Below are positions 1 to 11,393 of a stretch of 64,000 nucleotides of DNA, piece by piece; the stretch's first letter is position 1; the number at the start of each line of letters is the position of its first letter. The DNA is taken from contig OV884009.1 of the NCBI GenBank assembly GCA_930367205.1, positions 79,071,189 through 79,135,188 of the forward strand, in the 5' to 3' direction. The stretch comes from Acanthosoma haemorrhoidale (taxonomy: Eukaryota; Arthropoda; Insecta; Hemiptera; Acanthosomatidae). The translations under genes were made by a program, and so were the position numbers. Under the pieces are notes generated by a model. It worked only from the letters and a program-made list of their open reading frames with translations. It was not told the origin of the DNA and ran no database searches.

Positions 1-649
1 TCACTATAAATCACGTTTTTAACAAATAGAATCAATTGGCAAATAAAATATTGATTGCAGATCGATTGGATAATTTTTACCACCACTACTATGGCCACAA
101 GACTATACAGTATATATGGCTGGAAGGGTTGAGGAATAAGGTCCAGATCAGTGTTTTACAAAGTTTAAGTAGTTCAACACAATGAAGTTCAAAGGGTAAG
201 ATTCATATCGTTTCTTCTGTTCCTTGTTCTAAGCGTTAAATTCTTGTTCTAAGACCTGATATGTAGACAAGCTGGTAAAGCCTTTTAAATCCCTCAATGC
301 TTAATTCAAGTGGCAGAGGAGTCCACTTACTCCTTCGCTTTAAGCCTCATGAATAAGGCATACGTACACACGTAGAAACACATACGTACACGCGTCAGTG
401 AATACACATTATATTCAGATCTGCCGCTTTGTTGAGTATTCTGTACTGCCTACGGCTAAAAGTGACATTTCCATCGATTGCTTTCAAGTTTAGTTTAAGA
501 GCAATTGTAATGAAAATGTTTCAACAGCTAGTAAACTTTGTTTTACAGTACACATGAAATCTTCACTTACGCATGAAATCACGTGTTTTTACGTAAAGCC
601 GCTAACCTTTCTACATACACAAGAGCTCAGGCGTGATTTTAGGCCTGTA
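1..649. other. Anonymous AT-rich DNA
   Basis: I see no gene, RNA or clear repeat here. Open frames are short and lack recognisable protein motifs. Confidence 0.5.
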
Positions 650-764
650 TACGAGGGTGGTCTGAAAAGTTTCCGACCTAACAAAGCTTTTATTTTACTA
701 GCTTTTATTTATTTTATTATCATCTTCATGTTGAGATCGGAAACTTTTCAGACCACCTGTGTAT
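650..764. mobile_element. Mariner-type MITE (deleted mariner)
   Basis: Two 21-bp perfect inverted repeats at 656-676 and 737-757 flank about 60 bp of AT-rich sequence. The arm reads GGTGGTCTGAAAAGTTTCCG inward and is bordered by TA dinucleotides on both sides, as expected of Tc1/mariner target duplication. The arm resembles mariner-family terminal repeats. No transposase remains, so this is best read as a non-autonomous, internally deleted copy. A short open frame crossing it is not a gene. Confidence 0.7.
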
Positions 765-1280
765 AGTTTTAGGCATGTATAACTGTATAGCTTCATCCTT
801 TTTAGTATTTAAGTTGTGTCAATAGTTTAAAATATATTTAATATTTTCCTGCTGTAAATATTTTTGTAAATAGATACATGTAGATAGAACCTTTATATTG
901 CTTAAAGGAACAGCGTTATCTCATTGAGCTTAGCAGGAGTTTCTATTAAAGGCCAACTTCACCACGAACAAGTTCAAGTTAACCTCACGGAGCAGATATC
1001 TAGTATATAGGTAGGTTATTGTCTGATGTTTAGTCATTTGCTTTATACCAAGCAGAGCATTGCTGGGATTGAATTGAATTGGGGTTGAACTATTGCAGAA
1101 CACACAGAAACATAGACAAATAGATTTGCTGTATCCTTACATACGGTTGGTTGTAATAGGTAGGTGAGAAGTGGTTAATTTCACGTTCCAACCATCACGT
1201 TTTTCTCCAATCCCAGTGAACAGCCAGTTTTCACTACACAAAGGCGGCATAGCCTAGAGAAGGACTCAGCGTAAATCTTT
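765..1280. other. Anonymous AT-rich DNA
   Basis: No coding or RNA feature was recognised. The sequence just right of the MITE partly echoes the sequence just left of it (both carry a TTTTAGGC-TGTATA-like string), which may be a local duplication. Confidence 0.4.
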
Positions 1281-1346
1281 AAGGGAATGCCGGGAATCGA
1301 ACCCTGGTCAGCGTACTATCAGACGCGCTTACCACTAGACCGCGGA
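1281..1346 (-). ncRNA. tRNA-like relic or tRNA-derived SINE head
   Basis: On the minus strand, an A-box-like TAGTGGTAAGCG is followed about 30 bases later by a B-box-like GGTTCGATTCC, with a short putative anticodon stem (GCGT/ACGC) between them. The T stem has a mismatch and the acceptor arms do not pair, so this is not a functional tRNA. It may be a tRNA pseudogene or the head of a SINE. Confidence 0.45.
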
Positions 1347-1869
1347 TTTTTGACATAGTGTGAAATGACGTACAAACCGATCTTAATAAACCGATAGGTT
1401 TTGCCCGGTCTTCAAGCTATCTAGTAGATTCTTCACAGTTACGAAGAGGTTATAGAATGAAGAATGCATAATAGTTACGGACGCTTCCTCACGCATTCCA
1501 GCACTGACCTCTCTGGAATGAAGTAACATTTCCGGTCGGACGATACTGTTAAGTTCAGCATTGCAACGACGGAGCATTCCACACGTGATACTTCTAATGT
1601 TAAAAGTAGTTTTTAAAACTCCGTTCAGAATCTTAAGTTTTTAAACAGCAGAATTTAACAATGGTCCGTACTATCAACTCTTTTATCCAAAAACTCATGT
1701 TTTCACCTGTGTGTCTATCTGTTCTAGTATTAGTAGATTCTTTCAAAATGTTTACCACAAACAGTAAGACACGCCGCATAAAGCCATTGGAACTCAAATT
1801 TCGAACAATTATACTGAAAATTGTATTCCTAAAAAAGTATATATTAAATATATATATATTTTTTTATTA
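1347..1869. other. Anonymous DNA with a dispersed motif
   Basis: No gene was recognised. A stretch at about 1748-1785 (ATGTTTACCACAAAC followed by ACACGCCGCATAAA) recurs at about 2874-2910 and marks a diverged interspersed repeat. Confidence 0.35.
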
Positions 1870-2180
1870 AAAAACAATTTTATGAATATCAGATACCATA
1901 AATCGAACAGTCAACCGTATAATTAGATAATTTATGAAAGCTAAAGAATAAACGAAGTAAGCGTAGGCGATCCCTTCATCATCTCAATTCAATGAATTAA
2001 TTATTTATTCATTTAATTAATATAATAGTTCTTGTACATGCTGCCTTATGCAAATGCTGCTTAGGTCATCGGTACGTAGGTTTCATGGACAAACCATTCC
2101 AAAAACAGATGAAATGATGTCAAGCCGGAGAAACTAAAAATAAATAGACAGAATCACAAGGTTGCTAATCAACATGTATT
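1870..2180 (-). mobile_element. LINE 3' end, truncated copy (pair of 3590-4170)
   Basis: This segment aligns by eye with 3600-3905 over roughly 300 bases, including the shared string AATATAATAGTTCTTGTACA and the block around GGTCATCGGTACGTAGG. In the second copy the same block leads into Jockey-like reverse transcriptase C-terminal coding sequence on the minus strand. This copy is therefore probably a 5'-truncated LINE tail of the same family. Substitutions and small indels are common between the copies. Confidence 0.6.
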
Positions 2181-3033
2181 CTTAATAAAAGAGTTTCTGA
2201 TTTTGAAAAAAAAAAATCGGGGTAAACCTTAAAACGATGGAAAGGCGTTAAATACCCGATGTGTATTACCACTATTTTTAAAAAACAGTAAGGAACACGG
2301 TTGTACCTTACCTGTTTAAAATTATAGCCTCACCCTACCAGCTCGGAAAATTAACACTGAAAACAAAAACACGATACGACCTGGAAGGCCCTCATGTTGG
2401 GCAATTTATCTATGTACGCAATATTTTGATGTAATGGATTCTCGCTGTGATATCTGTAATTTTGTGGTTTTGGCCTTTGAAAGATCTATACCAGTTTTGG
2501 ATACGTCGTGCGACTTGACTATTGGTCTGCCAAACGTTTTTTTAGATGATTTGGTGTTTGGTGATACTGGTACGCCTGACTAAGATACCTAAAAGGTTTT
2601 GATACCGGAGGCTTCGGCCAAGTCCAGTTCTCACATCTTATAAAACCTTGGCACGGTGCAGTTGGAACGAATATAGGACAATAAGAAATGGTGGATCCCC
2701 AGAGAATGAAAAAGAAATAACACACACACACAAAAAAAAAAAAAAGCAAGACGCTGGCCACCGGCAACAATTTTTTTTTTTACCTTTTTACATGAAAAAA
2801 GGAAGATGAAATGGAGAACATTGACAGGTCCTGGGTAGGAAGCCCGCATGCGCCGAGCACCTGTACCGAACACAATGTTTACCACAAACTGTAAAACACG
2901 CCGCATAAAATAACTGCGTACAATCCACGCAGTTGGATATGTATATGTATATATATTTATAGCTATAAAAACTTGTTTACATCAATTATAACGATAATTT
3001 TATTTATAAAAATGTATTTATTAAATATATATA
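2181..3033. other. Anonymous DNA with diverged repeats
   Basis: No gene was recognised. The stretch includes a member of the dispersed family carrying TATAGCCTCACCCT (about 2320) and low-complexity A and CA tracts at 2720-2745. The two overlapping minus-strand frames here look like chance. Confidence 0.4.
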
Positions 3034-3203
3034 TAAGCTATTAAGAAGCTAATGGGACTCGGAGAATTATCATATTGTCTTTCACTTTCTACTTACTCCC
3101 TATTTTATACATACATATTTTACACATATATATTTTATACATACATATATTATATATATGAGAGTTCTCCTCCGAGTCCCAGCATTAGCTTCTTAATAAC
3201 TTA
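3034..3203. repeat. Foldback element / large hairpin
   Basis: Two inverted arms of about 34 bases (3034-3068 and 3165-3203) match almost perfectly. Both contain the ATTAAGAAGCTAAT block and the GGGACTCGG block; the right arm has a few extra bases. The loop of about 96 bases is TA-rich with a TACATATATTTTA-like repeat. This is typical of a foldback MITE. I see no convincing target duplication. Confidence 0.6.
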
Positions 3204-3245
3204 CAATTTGGTTGTACAGCATTATCATGAGAGAATCCATTCATA

Positions 3246-3474
3246 CTTATGTATTACATTTATACCAGCATTCATTGTTGTGTGTCGTCCTCGCATGACT
3301 AGTAAGGGAGAGTGTTACTGGATAAGGAGTTGACATGAAGACTTTGTGGAATTTGGAAAATCTTGAACGTATAAGCTCAAGGAAACGTGGCACATGGAGA
3401 TCACCGTGAATAAATTTAACATTTAGGTCCAATTTCATATTGGAAAGACACATTACAAAATTATTAAGTGTCAT
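3246..3474 (-). pseudogene. LINE reverse transcriptase C-terminal fragment (Jockey-like)
   Basis: The minus-strand frame gives a 75-residue peptide containing IHGDLHVPRFLELIRSRFSK, which closely parallels the LHNDL-VPTFLDLI-SRISKF block of the fragments at 3783-4016 and 52993-53184. This block lies just after the RT thumb in Jockey-group LINEs. The fragment lacks all catalytic motifs and has no start of its own. It is a transposon remnant, not a host gene. Confidence 0.6.
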
Positions 3475-3589
3475 TAGTTAATTGTTTTACTAGACAATGT
3501 TACTGGGATTGCCAGAGTGATGATATAAAAACATACTTGTGGGTTTTGTCTAACTGAGACTTCTTAAAACGAACATTACACGTTTTAAT

Positions 3590-4170
3590 TATTAATAAAA
3601 TCAATTTTATAAATTGCAGATATCATCAATTGAACAGTCGACCGTATCAATATAATTAGATAATTTATGAAAACTGAAGAATGGATGCAGTGAGCGTAGG
3701 TGATCTCACCATCTGAATTATTTATTCATTTAATTAATATAATAGTTCTTGTACATGCTGCCTTACACAAAAGCCGCTTAGGTCATCGGTACGTAGGTTT
3801 CATGAACGAACAAAACATTTCAAAAACAGGTGAAATTTCAAGCCGGAGAAACCAAAAAATAAACAGATAGTTTCTAGACAGAATCACAAGGTTCCTAAGA
3901 CAGTAGTGAGTATGGGTGTTGGTGGATAAGGAGTTGACAAGAGGATTTGGATGAGTGGATAGGTTTTTGAGGAATTTGGAAATTCTTGAAGGTATAAGGT
4001 CAAGGAAAGTTGGCACATGGAGATCACTGTAAAGGGACTACTTTTGTAATGTAGAAGGTACTGTAGATCTGCAGATCTGAGGTTTTTGCAATGTAATGTT
4101 TGGATTTGTTTAATGTTCCAAAATTTGACTTTCCCCCATAGTATCTAGCCCGTATGTCCAATTTGGTTAT
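3590..4170 (-). mobile_element. Jockey-like LINE 3' end (RT tail plus 3' UTR)
   Basis: The minus-strand frame 3783-4016 encodes the peptide starting MPTFLDLIPSRISKFLKNLS, the tail of a Jockey-group RT reading frame. Upstream in its own orientation (4020-4165) a disrupted frame still shows the YGG-K-NF spacing typical of the YG-LWG-AS--NI block. The remainder toward 3590 is 3' UTR shared with 1870-2180. The copy is 5' truncated and has frame breaks. Confidence 0.65.
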
Positions 4171-4990
4171 TAAATAAATGTGAAAAAATACTCGCAATTT
4201 TCACCAAGATTACTTCACCGTGTTTGTTAAATTAATACGCTCATTGAGCTAATAACAAAAAAATGTAAATAACAAAAACACTAGCATAAAAAAAACCTAC
4301 TATAATCGGCCTGAACTTGTTTATTAAAGTGACAATGTCTTAGGTTGGCCCTATAACTTTATTTATTATAATATCGTTGAAATTTATTTAGCATTGACGT
4401 TTTCAGGTTTTCCTGTTTTTTTACCTTATGTTATCAATGGTCTGTCCATCTGTCCTGATCTTCGCGAGTCCCTTGTTCAAGCTAAAGGACATGAAATTTA
4501 ACACGACGGTCTGATTTAATATTGCCTGAAAAATCTAGTCATGTCTACGAATGTTTCATTAATTAGTTATTTTTAATAAATTTAAATTTGGTGTCAAATT
4601 GAAGATATTGAGGTCCTGATTATCAATATATTTTTTTCCGAAAACATTAATTGTAAAAAGTTATTAAAAAAATTGTAGGATCACAATTGACTTGTGCCCT
4701 TAACGGCGGACAAAAGTCGTACTTTGAATTTTCGGAAGCTTTCGAGCTGGACTTGAAAGGCCTTTTGAAATTTGGAAGTTTACCAAATGGGCCCAACATT
4801 GTTTTAATTAAATTATTTTTCCTTACTTTGCGTATCTGAATTTTAAACAAAAACTAATTGGCGAATTTCGAGATGTAAAGTAGAATATACCTTTAAAATT
4901 TTAAATCGATTAAATCATTTTTAAAGCCACTATCGTAGAGTTATCGAACTAAGCGCTTTATGCCAACAACGGTCGACATGGCATTGAGTG
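4171..4990. repeat. Diverged dispersed repeat (family shared with 13.6-15.2 kb)
   Basis: Two blocks recur elsewhere: CTTCGCGAGTC at about 4460 recurs at about 13652, and the block around AATCGATTAAATCA at about 4903 recurs at about 15072. Together they suggest a long non-coding interspersed element with several diverged copies in this window. No protein is encoded. Confidence 0.4.
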
Positions 4991-6436
4991 AAGAAGTAAT
5001 TGTACATAAGCTCCTTCCCCCTCCACCCTACTCCTGTACCACTTGAGTTGACCGTAGGTGGCAATGCCGACCCGAGCATTTGCTCAGGTATTTACCTACG
5101 ACCCCCTGTGACTAGATGCAGTCTACAACTGACCGAAGTAAAGAACAAACAAGTCACATTGAACCGTATCCGTACTTCCTTACTCAGTAGGTAAAATCAA
5201 TCAGGCCTATTTAAACTCTGTAGAACACTTATTTGGGGTTTATTCTCAAACCTCACCGAGCCCATGCCTGTAAATAAAGGTGTTTTATCAGTACTGTTGT
5301 CTATCCATGTCTCTTCTTTCGGTGTCAACTATAAGGAATATTCGATAAGTGTCTGTTATTTGTTGATATAAATATAGATATTGGTATTACATCACACCTT
5401 CTTTCACTACATCAGATATAATACGCGTAGGCTTGACCAGAAATGGAGATGTCCTAATGATTGAAATTGATTGATGAAGTTGACTTTGAAGTGATTTGGG
5501 CCTGACTGCAGACATCTCGATAGCTTCTTGACTGATAGTTACAGTAAACAAACATTTGGCGGGGATTGCTAATTATACTGCACAGGGTGCAACAGTGAAT
5601 GAGGGCTTGTTCGCTATTTATCTCCTCTTGATTGCGAACGAATTGGACCAAATAACGTAATCAGGTCTTGCTAACTGCTAGCAGATGCAGGCAAACGGTG
5701 CACTGTGTCCCATAACGCTGTCCTATCGTACTTAGATCCTACTCCGAAGAATTGTACAAAATGTAATTATTTCGGTTCTACATTTACATTTTTTAAATTT
5801 ATTTCAATATTTACGTAGTAAAATTAATGTTCTGCTAATATCCAATGCCTCTTGTCTAAAAAAGAAAAGAAAAAAACCTAACACCATCGCTCTTATGAAT
5901 AAAATCTTCATGGAACGACACGTAAATTTAAATTTAGAAAAAGATATAAATCGAAAAAACCTAACCAAAAAAACTAAATAGTAATAGAAAATCATTTTCA
6001 CTTATAATGCCCAAAGCCCATGTATTAGCAACATTTTCATGTAATTGATTCTCACTGTATTTACGTTAATCTATTTTGTTTTGCTTTTAAAATTTTGATT
6101 GATTGATAAATGGAAATGAATATTTCAAATGGTTCTGCTTAGGTATAGAAAATAATAAAAACAGTAAGTTATGTTAAACATAGAATCATATTCCTGCGGT
6201 GGGTTGTTATTTACTCTCTCGGGCATACAATATTTTAGGGTTTAGTTTTTCCAGTATGTCTGTATCGGTGATTTTTACTGGAGAAATTATGACAAAGGTT
6301 TTACTTGATACAAATTCACTAATGATGCTGTCACTTCTTAATTAAAGTAGACACGGACTAGGAGTTGCTAGTATTTTTCTCACGCTAGTAATTATTAACG
6401 AGACTAAAAAGACAAGAACTAAACAGGCGCTTTTGA
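4991..6436. other. Anonymous DNA
   Basis: No gene, RNA or clear mobile element was recognised. Open frames of 60-65 codons on both strands lack motifs. The stretch near 6010-6080 resembles 2395-2475 weakly and may be another dispersed repeat copy. Confidence 0.4.
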
Positions 6437-6820
6437 CAACTGTACAGACTACTTCAAAGGACATCCCATCTCTCAATAGAAAATAAACTACTAATCTACA
6501 TAGTTATACTTAAGCCAATCTGGACATACGGAATAGAGCTATGGGGGACAGCAAAAAAGTCGAACATCAAGCGTATCCAATCCTTTCAATCTAAAGTCCT
6601 GAGAACAATAGTAAATGCCCCTTATTATGTCAGCAACAAAACCCTTCATAACGACATTAATATACCCTACATTCTAGAACTCATCCCTTCTAAGTTTATA
6701 AAATTCCACAGTAGCCTTTCCAACCACCCAAATCCTGTAGCACAGTCATTGCACTGCGCCACTCATCCCTATAATCCTCCTCGGAGACTAAAACGGCAGT
6801 GGCCTCGTGACCTGCTATAA
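6437..6820 (+). pseudogene. Jockey-like LINE RT C-terminal fragment, open but truncated
   Basis: This plus-strand frame is open for 127 codons from just after a TGA to the TAA at 6818, and contains no ATG. It carries a clear Jockey-group signature, including NKLLIYIVILKPIWTYGIEL and then LWGTAKKSNIKRIQSF, and ends with a PPRRLKRQWPRDLL tail typical of the family. The catalytic RT domain and endonuclease are missing, so it is a 5'-truncated insertion. Its 3' UTR follows directly. Confidence 0.85.
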
Positions 6821-7113
6821 ACGCGTGACAGCGGGGGTCCTGGCAATGGCCAGTTACTCCAATCATGTCCTGAGCGTCTGTGGCTCTCGTGCTCTTGGTC
6901 AGCCTCGACTGGCTAGTATCCGGTGACGCGGCTGACGGAGGGGCATGGGGGACTTCCCAAGGCTCCGCTCTCTCTTCGCAGTGGATTTGGGAGGTCTCTG
7001 GGCTGTCTGTAAATATTGTATGAATGAGAGCGTTTATCGCAATTACTGATTGCCTTATAAAAAGCAGATTGTAATTATACCCCAATAAAGAGTATATATA
7101 TATATATATATAT
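6821..7113 (+). mobile_element. 3' UTR and tail of the LINE, copy 1 (+)
   Basis: The 3' UTR has a GC-rich half (6830-7000), then the family terminal block with ATTGTATGAATGAGAGCG and AGCAGATTGTAAT, and ends in CCCAATAAAGAG followed by a TA microsatellite (about 7092-7113). The same terminal block recurs across the window in both orientations. Confidence 0.75.
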
Positions 7114-7355
7114 AGTAATTATTAATAATAGTTGGACCACTTACAACAAAAAGGCCAATGCAAGGTAATTTGAATATTGAATTTTCTACACCGGATTCGA
7201 TGCATATAATCTCAACCCTTTTCTAACAATGGCGAGTATCATCAATTCATTACGAAGCCTGGAGTCTAATATGTGCCCTCACGGTCATTCACGCTAACTA
7301 CACCACGGATATGTTCTGTGACTTAATATTCTTTTCACTGGGCTATTATATATTG
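7114..7355. other. Spacer between opposed LINE ends
   Basis: This spacer is unique apart from its tandem copy at 8380-8620. I see no gene in it. Confidence 0.5.
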
Positions 7356-7926
7356 AAACTTCTTTATTGTGATAAAATTACAATCCCCCTTATTTATGGG
7401 GAATAAGTAATCGTGATGAATGTTCTCATTCATATCATATTTACGATTCTTCATTCACTCACTCGTTCACACAGTATTTACAAAGACCTCCCAAATCCAC
7501 AAGGTTGCCACCTCCCTCACATGCGGAAGAGGAAGCGGAGTCTTGGGAAGTCCCCGATGCTTCTCCACCAACAACGAGCCAATGGAGGCTAGCCAAGAGC
7601 ACGAGAGCCACAGACGCTCAGGATATGATTAGAGAAACTGGCCATTGCCAGGACTCCTCCCCATGTCACGTATTTATTCAAGGTCACAAAGCCACTGCCG
7701 CTTTAGTCTCCGAGGATGATTATAGGGATGGGTAGCGCAGTGTAATGACTGTGTTCATGGACTTGGGAGGGACGGGTTCAAGAATATATATTAAGATCGT
7801 TACAAAGGGTTTTGTTGCTGACATATAGTTAATAACTATTGTTCTCAGGACTTTTGATTGAATGGATTGGATATGCTTGATGTTCGACATTTTTGCTGTC
7901 CCCCATAGCTCTATTCCATTGGGATA
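7356..7926 (-). mobile_element. LINE 3' end, minus-strand copy within unit 1
   Basis: Read on the minus strand from 7926, it begins with the NGIELWGTAK block of the RT tail, then a frame-broken tail, the 3' UTR (AGAGCCACAGACGCTCAGG on the plus strand near 7606), and the terminal block ending CACAATAAAGAAG near 7360. It is more diverged from the plus copies than those are from each other. It forms an inverted repeat with the flanking plus copies. Confidence 0.8.
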
Positions 7927-7956
7927 TTATAATACTTGTTATTATAGTTTATGAAA

Positions 7957-8344
7957 TTCCACAGTAGCCTTTCCAACCACCCTAATCCTGTAGCACAGTC
8001 ATTGCACTGCGCCACTCATCCCTATAATCCTCCTCGGAGACTAAAACGGCAGTGGCCTCGTGACCTGCTATAAACGCGTGACAGCGGGGGTCCTGGCAAT
8101 GGCCAGTTACTCCAATCATGTCCTGAGCGTCTGTGGCTCTCGTGCTCTTGGTCAGCCTCGACTGGCTAGTATCCGGTGACGCGGCTGACGGAGGGGCATG
8201 GGGGACTTCCCAAGGCTCCGCTCTCTCTTCGCAGTGGATTTGGGAGGTCTCTGGGCTGTCTGTAAATATTGTATGAATGAGAGCGTTTATCGCAATTACT
8301 GATTGCCTTATAAAAAGCAGATTGTAATTATACCCCAATAAAGA

Positions 8345-8379
<35 letters not shown>
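7957..8379 (+). mobile_element. LINE 3' end, plus copy 2
   Basis: This starts at the ATTCCACAGTAGCCTTTCC point inside the RT tail, where unit 1 also starts. It runs through the stop and 3' UTR into a TA microsatellite. It contains only about the last 40 codons of the RT frame. Confidence 0.8.
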
Positions 8380-8382
<3 letters not shown>

Positions 8383-8620
8383 ATTATTAATAATAGTTGG
8401 ACCGCTTACAACAAAAAGGCCAATGCAAGGTAATTTGAATATTGAATTTTCTACACCGGATTCGATGCATATAATCTCAACCCTTTTCTAACAATGGCGA
8501 GTATCATCAATTCATTACGAAGCCTGGAGTCTAATATGTGCCCTCACGGTCATTCACGCTAACTACACCACGGATATGTTCTGTGACTTAATATTCTTTT
8601 CACTGGGCTATTATATATTG

Positions 8621-9191
8621 AAACTTCTTTATTGTGATAAAATTACAATCCCCCTTATTTATGGGGAATAAGTAATCGTGATGAATGTTCTCATTCATAT
8701 CATATTTACGATTCTTCATTCACTCACTCGTTCACACAGTATTTACAAAGACCTCCCAAATCCACAAGGTTGCCACCTCCCTCACATGCGGAAGAGGAAG
8801 CGGAGTCTTGGGAAGTCCCCGATGCTTCTCCACCAACAACGAGCCAATGGAGGCTAGCCAAGAGCACGAGAGCCACAGACGCTCAGGATATGATTAGAGA
8901 AACTGGCCATTGCCAGGACTCCTCCCCATGTCACGTATTTATTCAAGGTCACAAAGCCACTGCCGCTTTAGTCTCCGAGGATGATTATAGGGATGGGTAG
9001 CGCAGTGTAATGACTGTGTTCATGGACTTGGGAGGGACGGGTTCAAGAATGTATATTAAGATCGTTACAAAGGGTTTTGTTGCTGACATATAGTTAATAA
9101 CTATTGTTCTCAGGACTTTTGATTGAATGGATTGGATATGCTTGATGTTCGACATTTTTGCTGTCCCCCATAGCTCTATTCCATTGGGATA
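8621..9191 (-). mobile_element. LINE 3' end, minus copy within unit 2
   Basis: This is the tandem copy of 7356-7926, with the same frame breaks, so the breaks predate the duplication. Confidence 0.8.
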
Positions 9192-9221
9192 TTATAATAC
9201 TTGTTATTATAGTTTATGAAA

Positions 9222-9606
9222 TTCCACAGTAGCCTTTCCAACCACCCTAATCCTGTAGCACAGTCATTGCACTGCGCCACTCATCCCTATAATCCTCCTC
9301 GGAGACTGAAACGGCAGTGGCCTCGTGACCTGCTATAATCGCGTGACAGTGGGAGTCCTGGCAATGGCCAGTTTATCCAATCATGTCCTGAGCGTCTGTG
9401 GCTCTCGCGCTCTTGGCCAGTCTCCACTGGCTAGTATCCGGTGACGCGGCTGACGGAGGAGCGTGGGGACTTCCCAAGACTCCGCTTTCTCTTCGCATGT
9501 GGACTGGGGAGGCCTCTGGGCTGTCTGTAAATATTGTATGAATGATAGTATATCTTAATTACTTATTGCCTAGCAAGGCAGGTTGTAATTTTAGCACAAT
9601 AAAGAC
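9222..9606 (+). mobile_element. LINE 3' end, plus copy 3 (diverged)
   Basis: This shares the same starting point as plus copy 2 but differs at many positions in the 3' UTR (for example CGTGACAGTGGGAGTCC) and lacks the long TA tail, ending GCACAATAAAGACG. It is the older outer copy that bounds the duplication. Confidence 0.75.
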
Positions 9607-11393
9607 GTTAACTTATTATTGTATTGTCAAAATAAAAGTCACTCGGTCAAGGCGGTCACTAAGCGTCCCGGTTAAATATTCGGAAAAAGTAACAATAAAA
9701 ACGTACCATAAAGCGGAAATGATCATGACATTTAGGCCAGAGATGGGAGGCATGTGTTGGCAGGAAGCCGTTCCGTTGGCTACATGGATCAGATGCAAAT
9801 TACGGAAAGAGGTCAATCTAAGTCAATGAGGTGGGCGCGGGTCCGATTTCGGTCTGTCTAGGCGGCGCCCGCTGCAGAGTTCCGTTGTCGGTCGTTGACA
9901 CTGCACTCAAGAACCACTGCATTCTACGGCTACGTGATCATGGCGAATCAGACACGAAATCGTACCTCGGCTAGAGTCTCCATGATTTTTCGCCAAAGCT
10001 AGATATCACAAACATTAATCGAAACAAGAAAACCATGGATAATGGAACTTCTGGAAAAGGGACATAAGTACTTTGGGGTAAAAGCCCGTTACATTTTATG
10101 CCATGCTTGAAGGGAAGGACTTTGCGAAAAGTGTTGGTACCTTTGGCCAAGGTACGCCACGCTACCCGGACGAGCCGTTGGATGATTGAAAGGACCGTGA
10201 GGCTGTTCTCTAGGGTACTTGAATGTAAAAAAGTTTATTCGTCTGAGGAGAAGTTCAATATCAACATAACGCAAGATCATTGGGACCATAACACGGATCT
10301 GATCGGCCAAAATACAGGCCAACTGTTCGTTAAACCCTCCTGATCGCTAAAAATCTTAGAAATATAAAACCCCCATTGAACTCTGTCAGTGCTTCAATGA
10401 ATACCCCATATTGTTTGCTTTCAAAACTTTATTTTTTTGGGACTTTAAACTTCAGCTTGTATTAACATCTTTAATGTCTGCCAAAACATGAAAACATATA
10501 TCAGGGCAGAAAATCTTAAATTGCTCCTGAGCAGTAACTTGAGAGTAAGCTTAATGAGAGGAATTAATGAAATTTTGATATGCCTAAAATTGAAAGGGGG
10601 GCAGGGGAAATAACTTCAGCAGTTATAATAATCGATAACAACAAAACTATCGATAATAAAACTAATCGATTGGTTGTCCGTCTAGGGTGGTCCGGCTTTT
10701 AATACAATGAGGGCACAGATCTCAGGTGTTCTATTGTGACAGATTAGCTATGGCTACCTGTGACATTAGTTATTACGGTTTTCACGAAATGAGATCATTT
10801 CAAAGATCATGCAGGATATTTTTTTTGGATTTTGAACCAGATAATGACTTTTTTATAATTTTTAGTCAAAAGCCACAATGTTTCTTTTCTCTCAAAACAT
10901 TTAAGCGCATAACACGTTTTTTGGAATTGGGCCTTATTGATCTTACCGTGATTAAAATTATCAACCAAATTTAAAAAAATAGAGTTATTACAGGTTAGTT
11001 TTGATGTCATTTTATTAGAAAGTACAATAAGTGAATTATTTAAAGGAGTACAAATTATGCAAGATGAAAATCTCAAAGCAGTTATAATCTACTTATCTTG
11101 TCAAGGCTGTGAACAAGTGACAAGCTGAGTGACGGGAAAGGTTGAGGTCACTTGGTAATTTGTCAAGTCGGCCAGGGCGGGGGAAGATGGTTTTGCCCTC
11201 AAAAATATTAAATCATAATTATGTAACGAACATGACGTTATGAAGTACAACCGTTGACGTCTGTTCTTCTAAAGTTTCAAGTAACAAAATCAAGTGCTCG
11301 ACCACATCTATGAATATAAAGTATAACTTAATAATTGAGAAATTGTCGTACTAATATTCATAATTGTTTATAATTAACAGGTAAAAATACTAT
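9607..11393. other. Anonymous DNA with a GC-rich island
   Basis: No gene was recognised. About 9830-9990 is GC-rich compared with its surroundings and contains a 20-codon frame (ATG at about 9939) that I cannot interpret. Near 10633-10675 there are three ATCGAT strings, one of them in the palindrome TATCGATA. That matches the DRE-type element of insect promoters but may be chance. About 10480-10560 is a diverged dispersed repeat. Confidence 0.35.

Larger units (their letters stand above)
6703..7955. repeat. Tandem duplication, unit 1 (about 1,253 bp)
   Basis: This block matches 7956-9220 almost base for base. The copies differ mainly by the length of the TA run (12 bp) and a handful of substitutions, for example ggaccac/ggaccgc near 7137/8404 and aagaata/aagaatg near 7784/9049. 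Each unit holds a plus LINE 3' end, about 240 bp of spacer, and a minus LINE 3' end. Confidence 0.9.
7956..9220. repeat. Tandem duplication, unit 2 (about 1,265 bp)
   Basis: This is the second near-identical copy of unit 1, with the same internal order and a longer TA run at about 8346-8379. The high identity implies a recent event. Confidence 0.9.

Noticed and set aside
6696..8338. Minus-strand frames of 129 and 118 codons opposite the LINE ends
   Set aside because: They are antisense to the LINE RT tail and 3' UTR and are duplicated with it. No protein family was recognised.
7505..9000. Plus-strand frames of 70-76 codons in both duplication units
   Set aside because: They are antisense to the minus-strand LINE 3' UTR copies.
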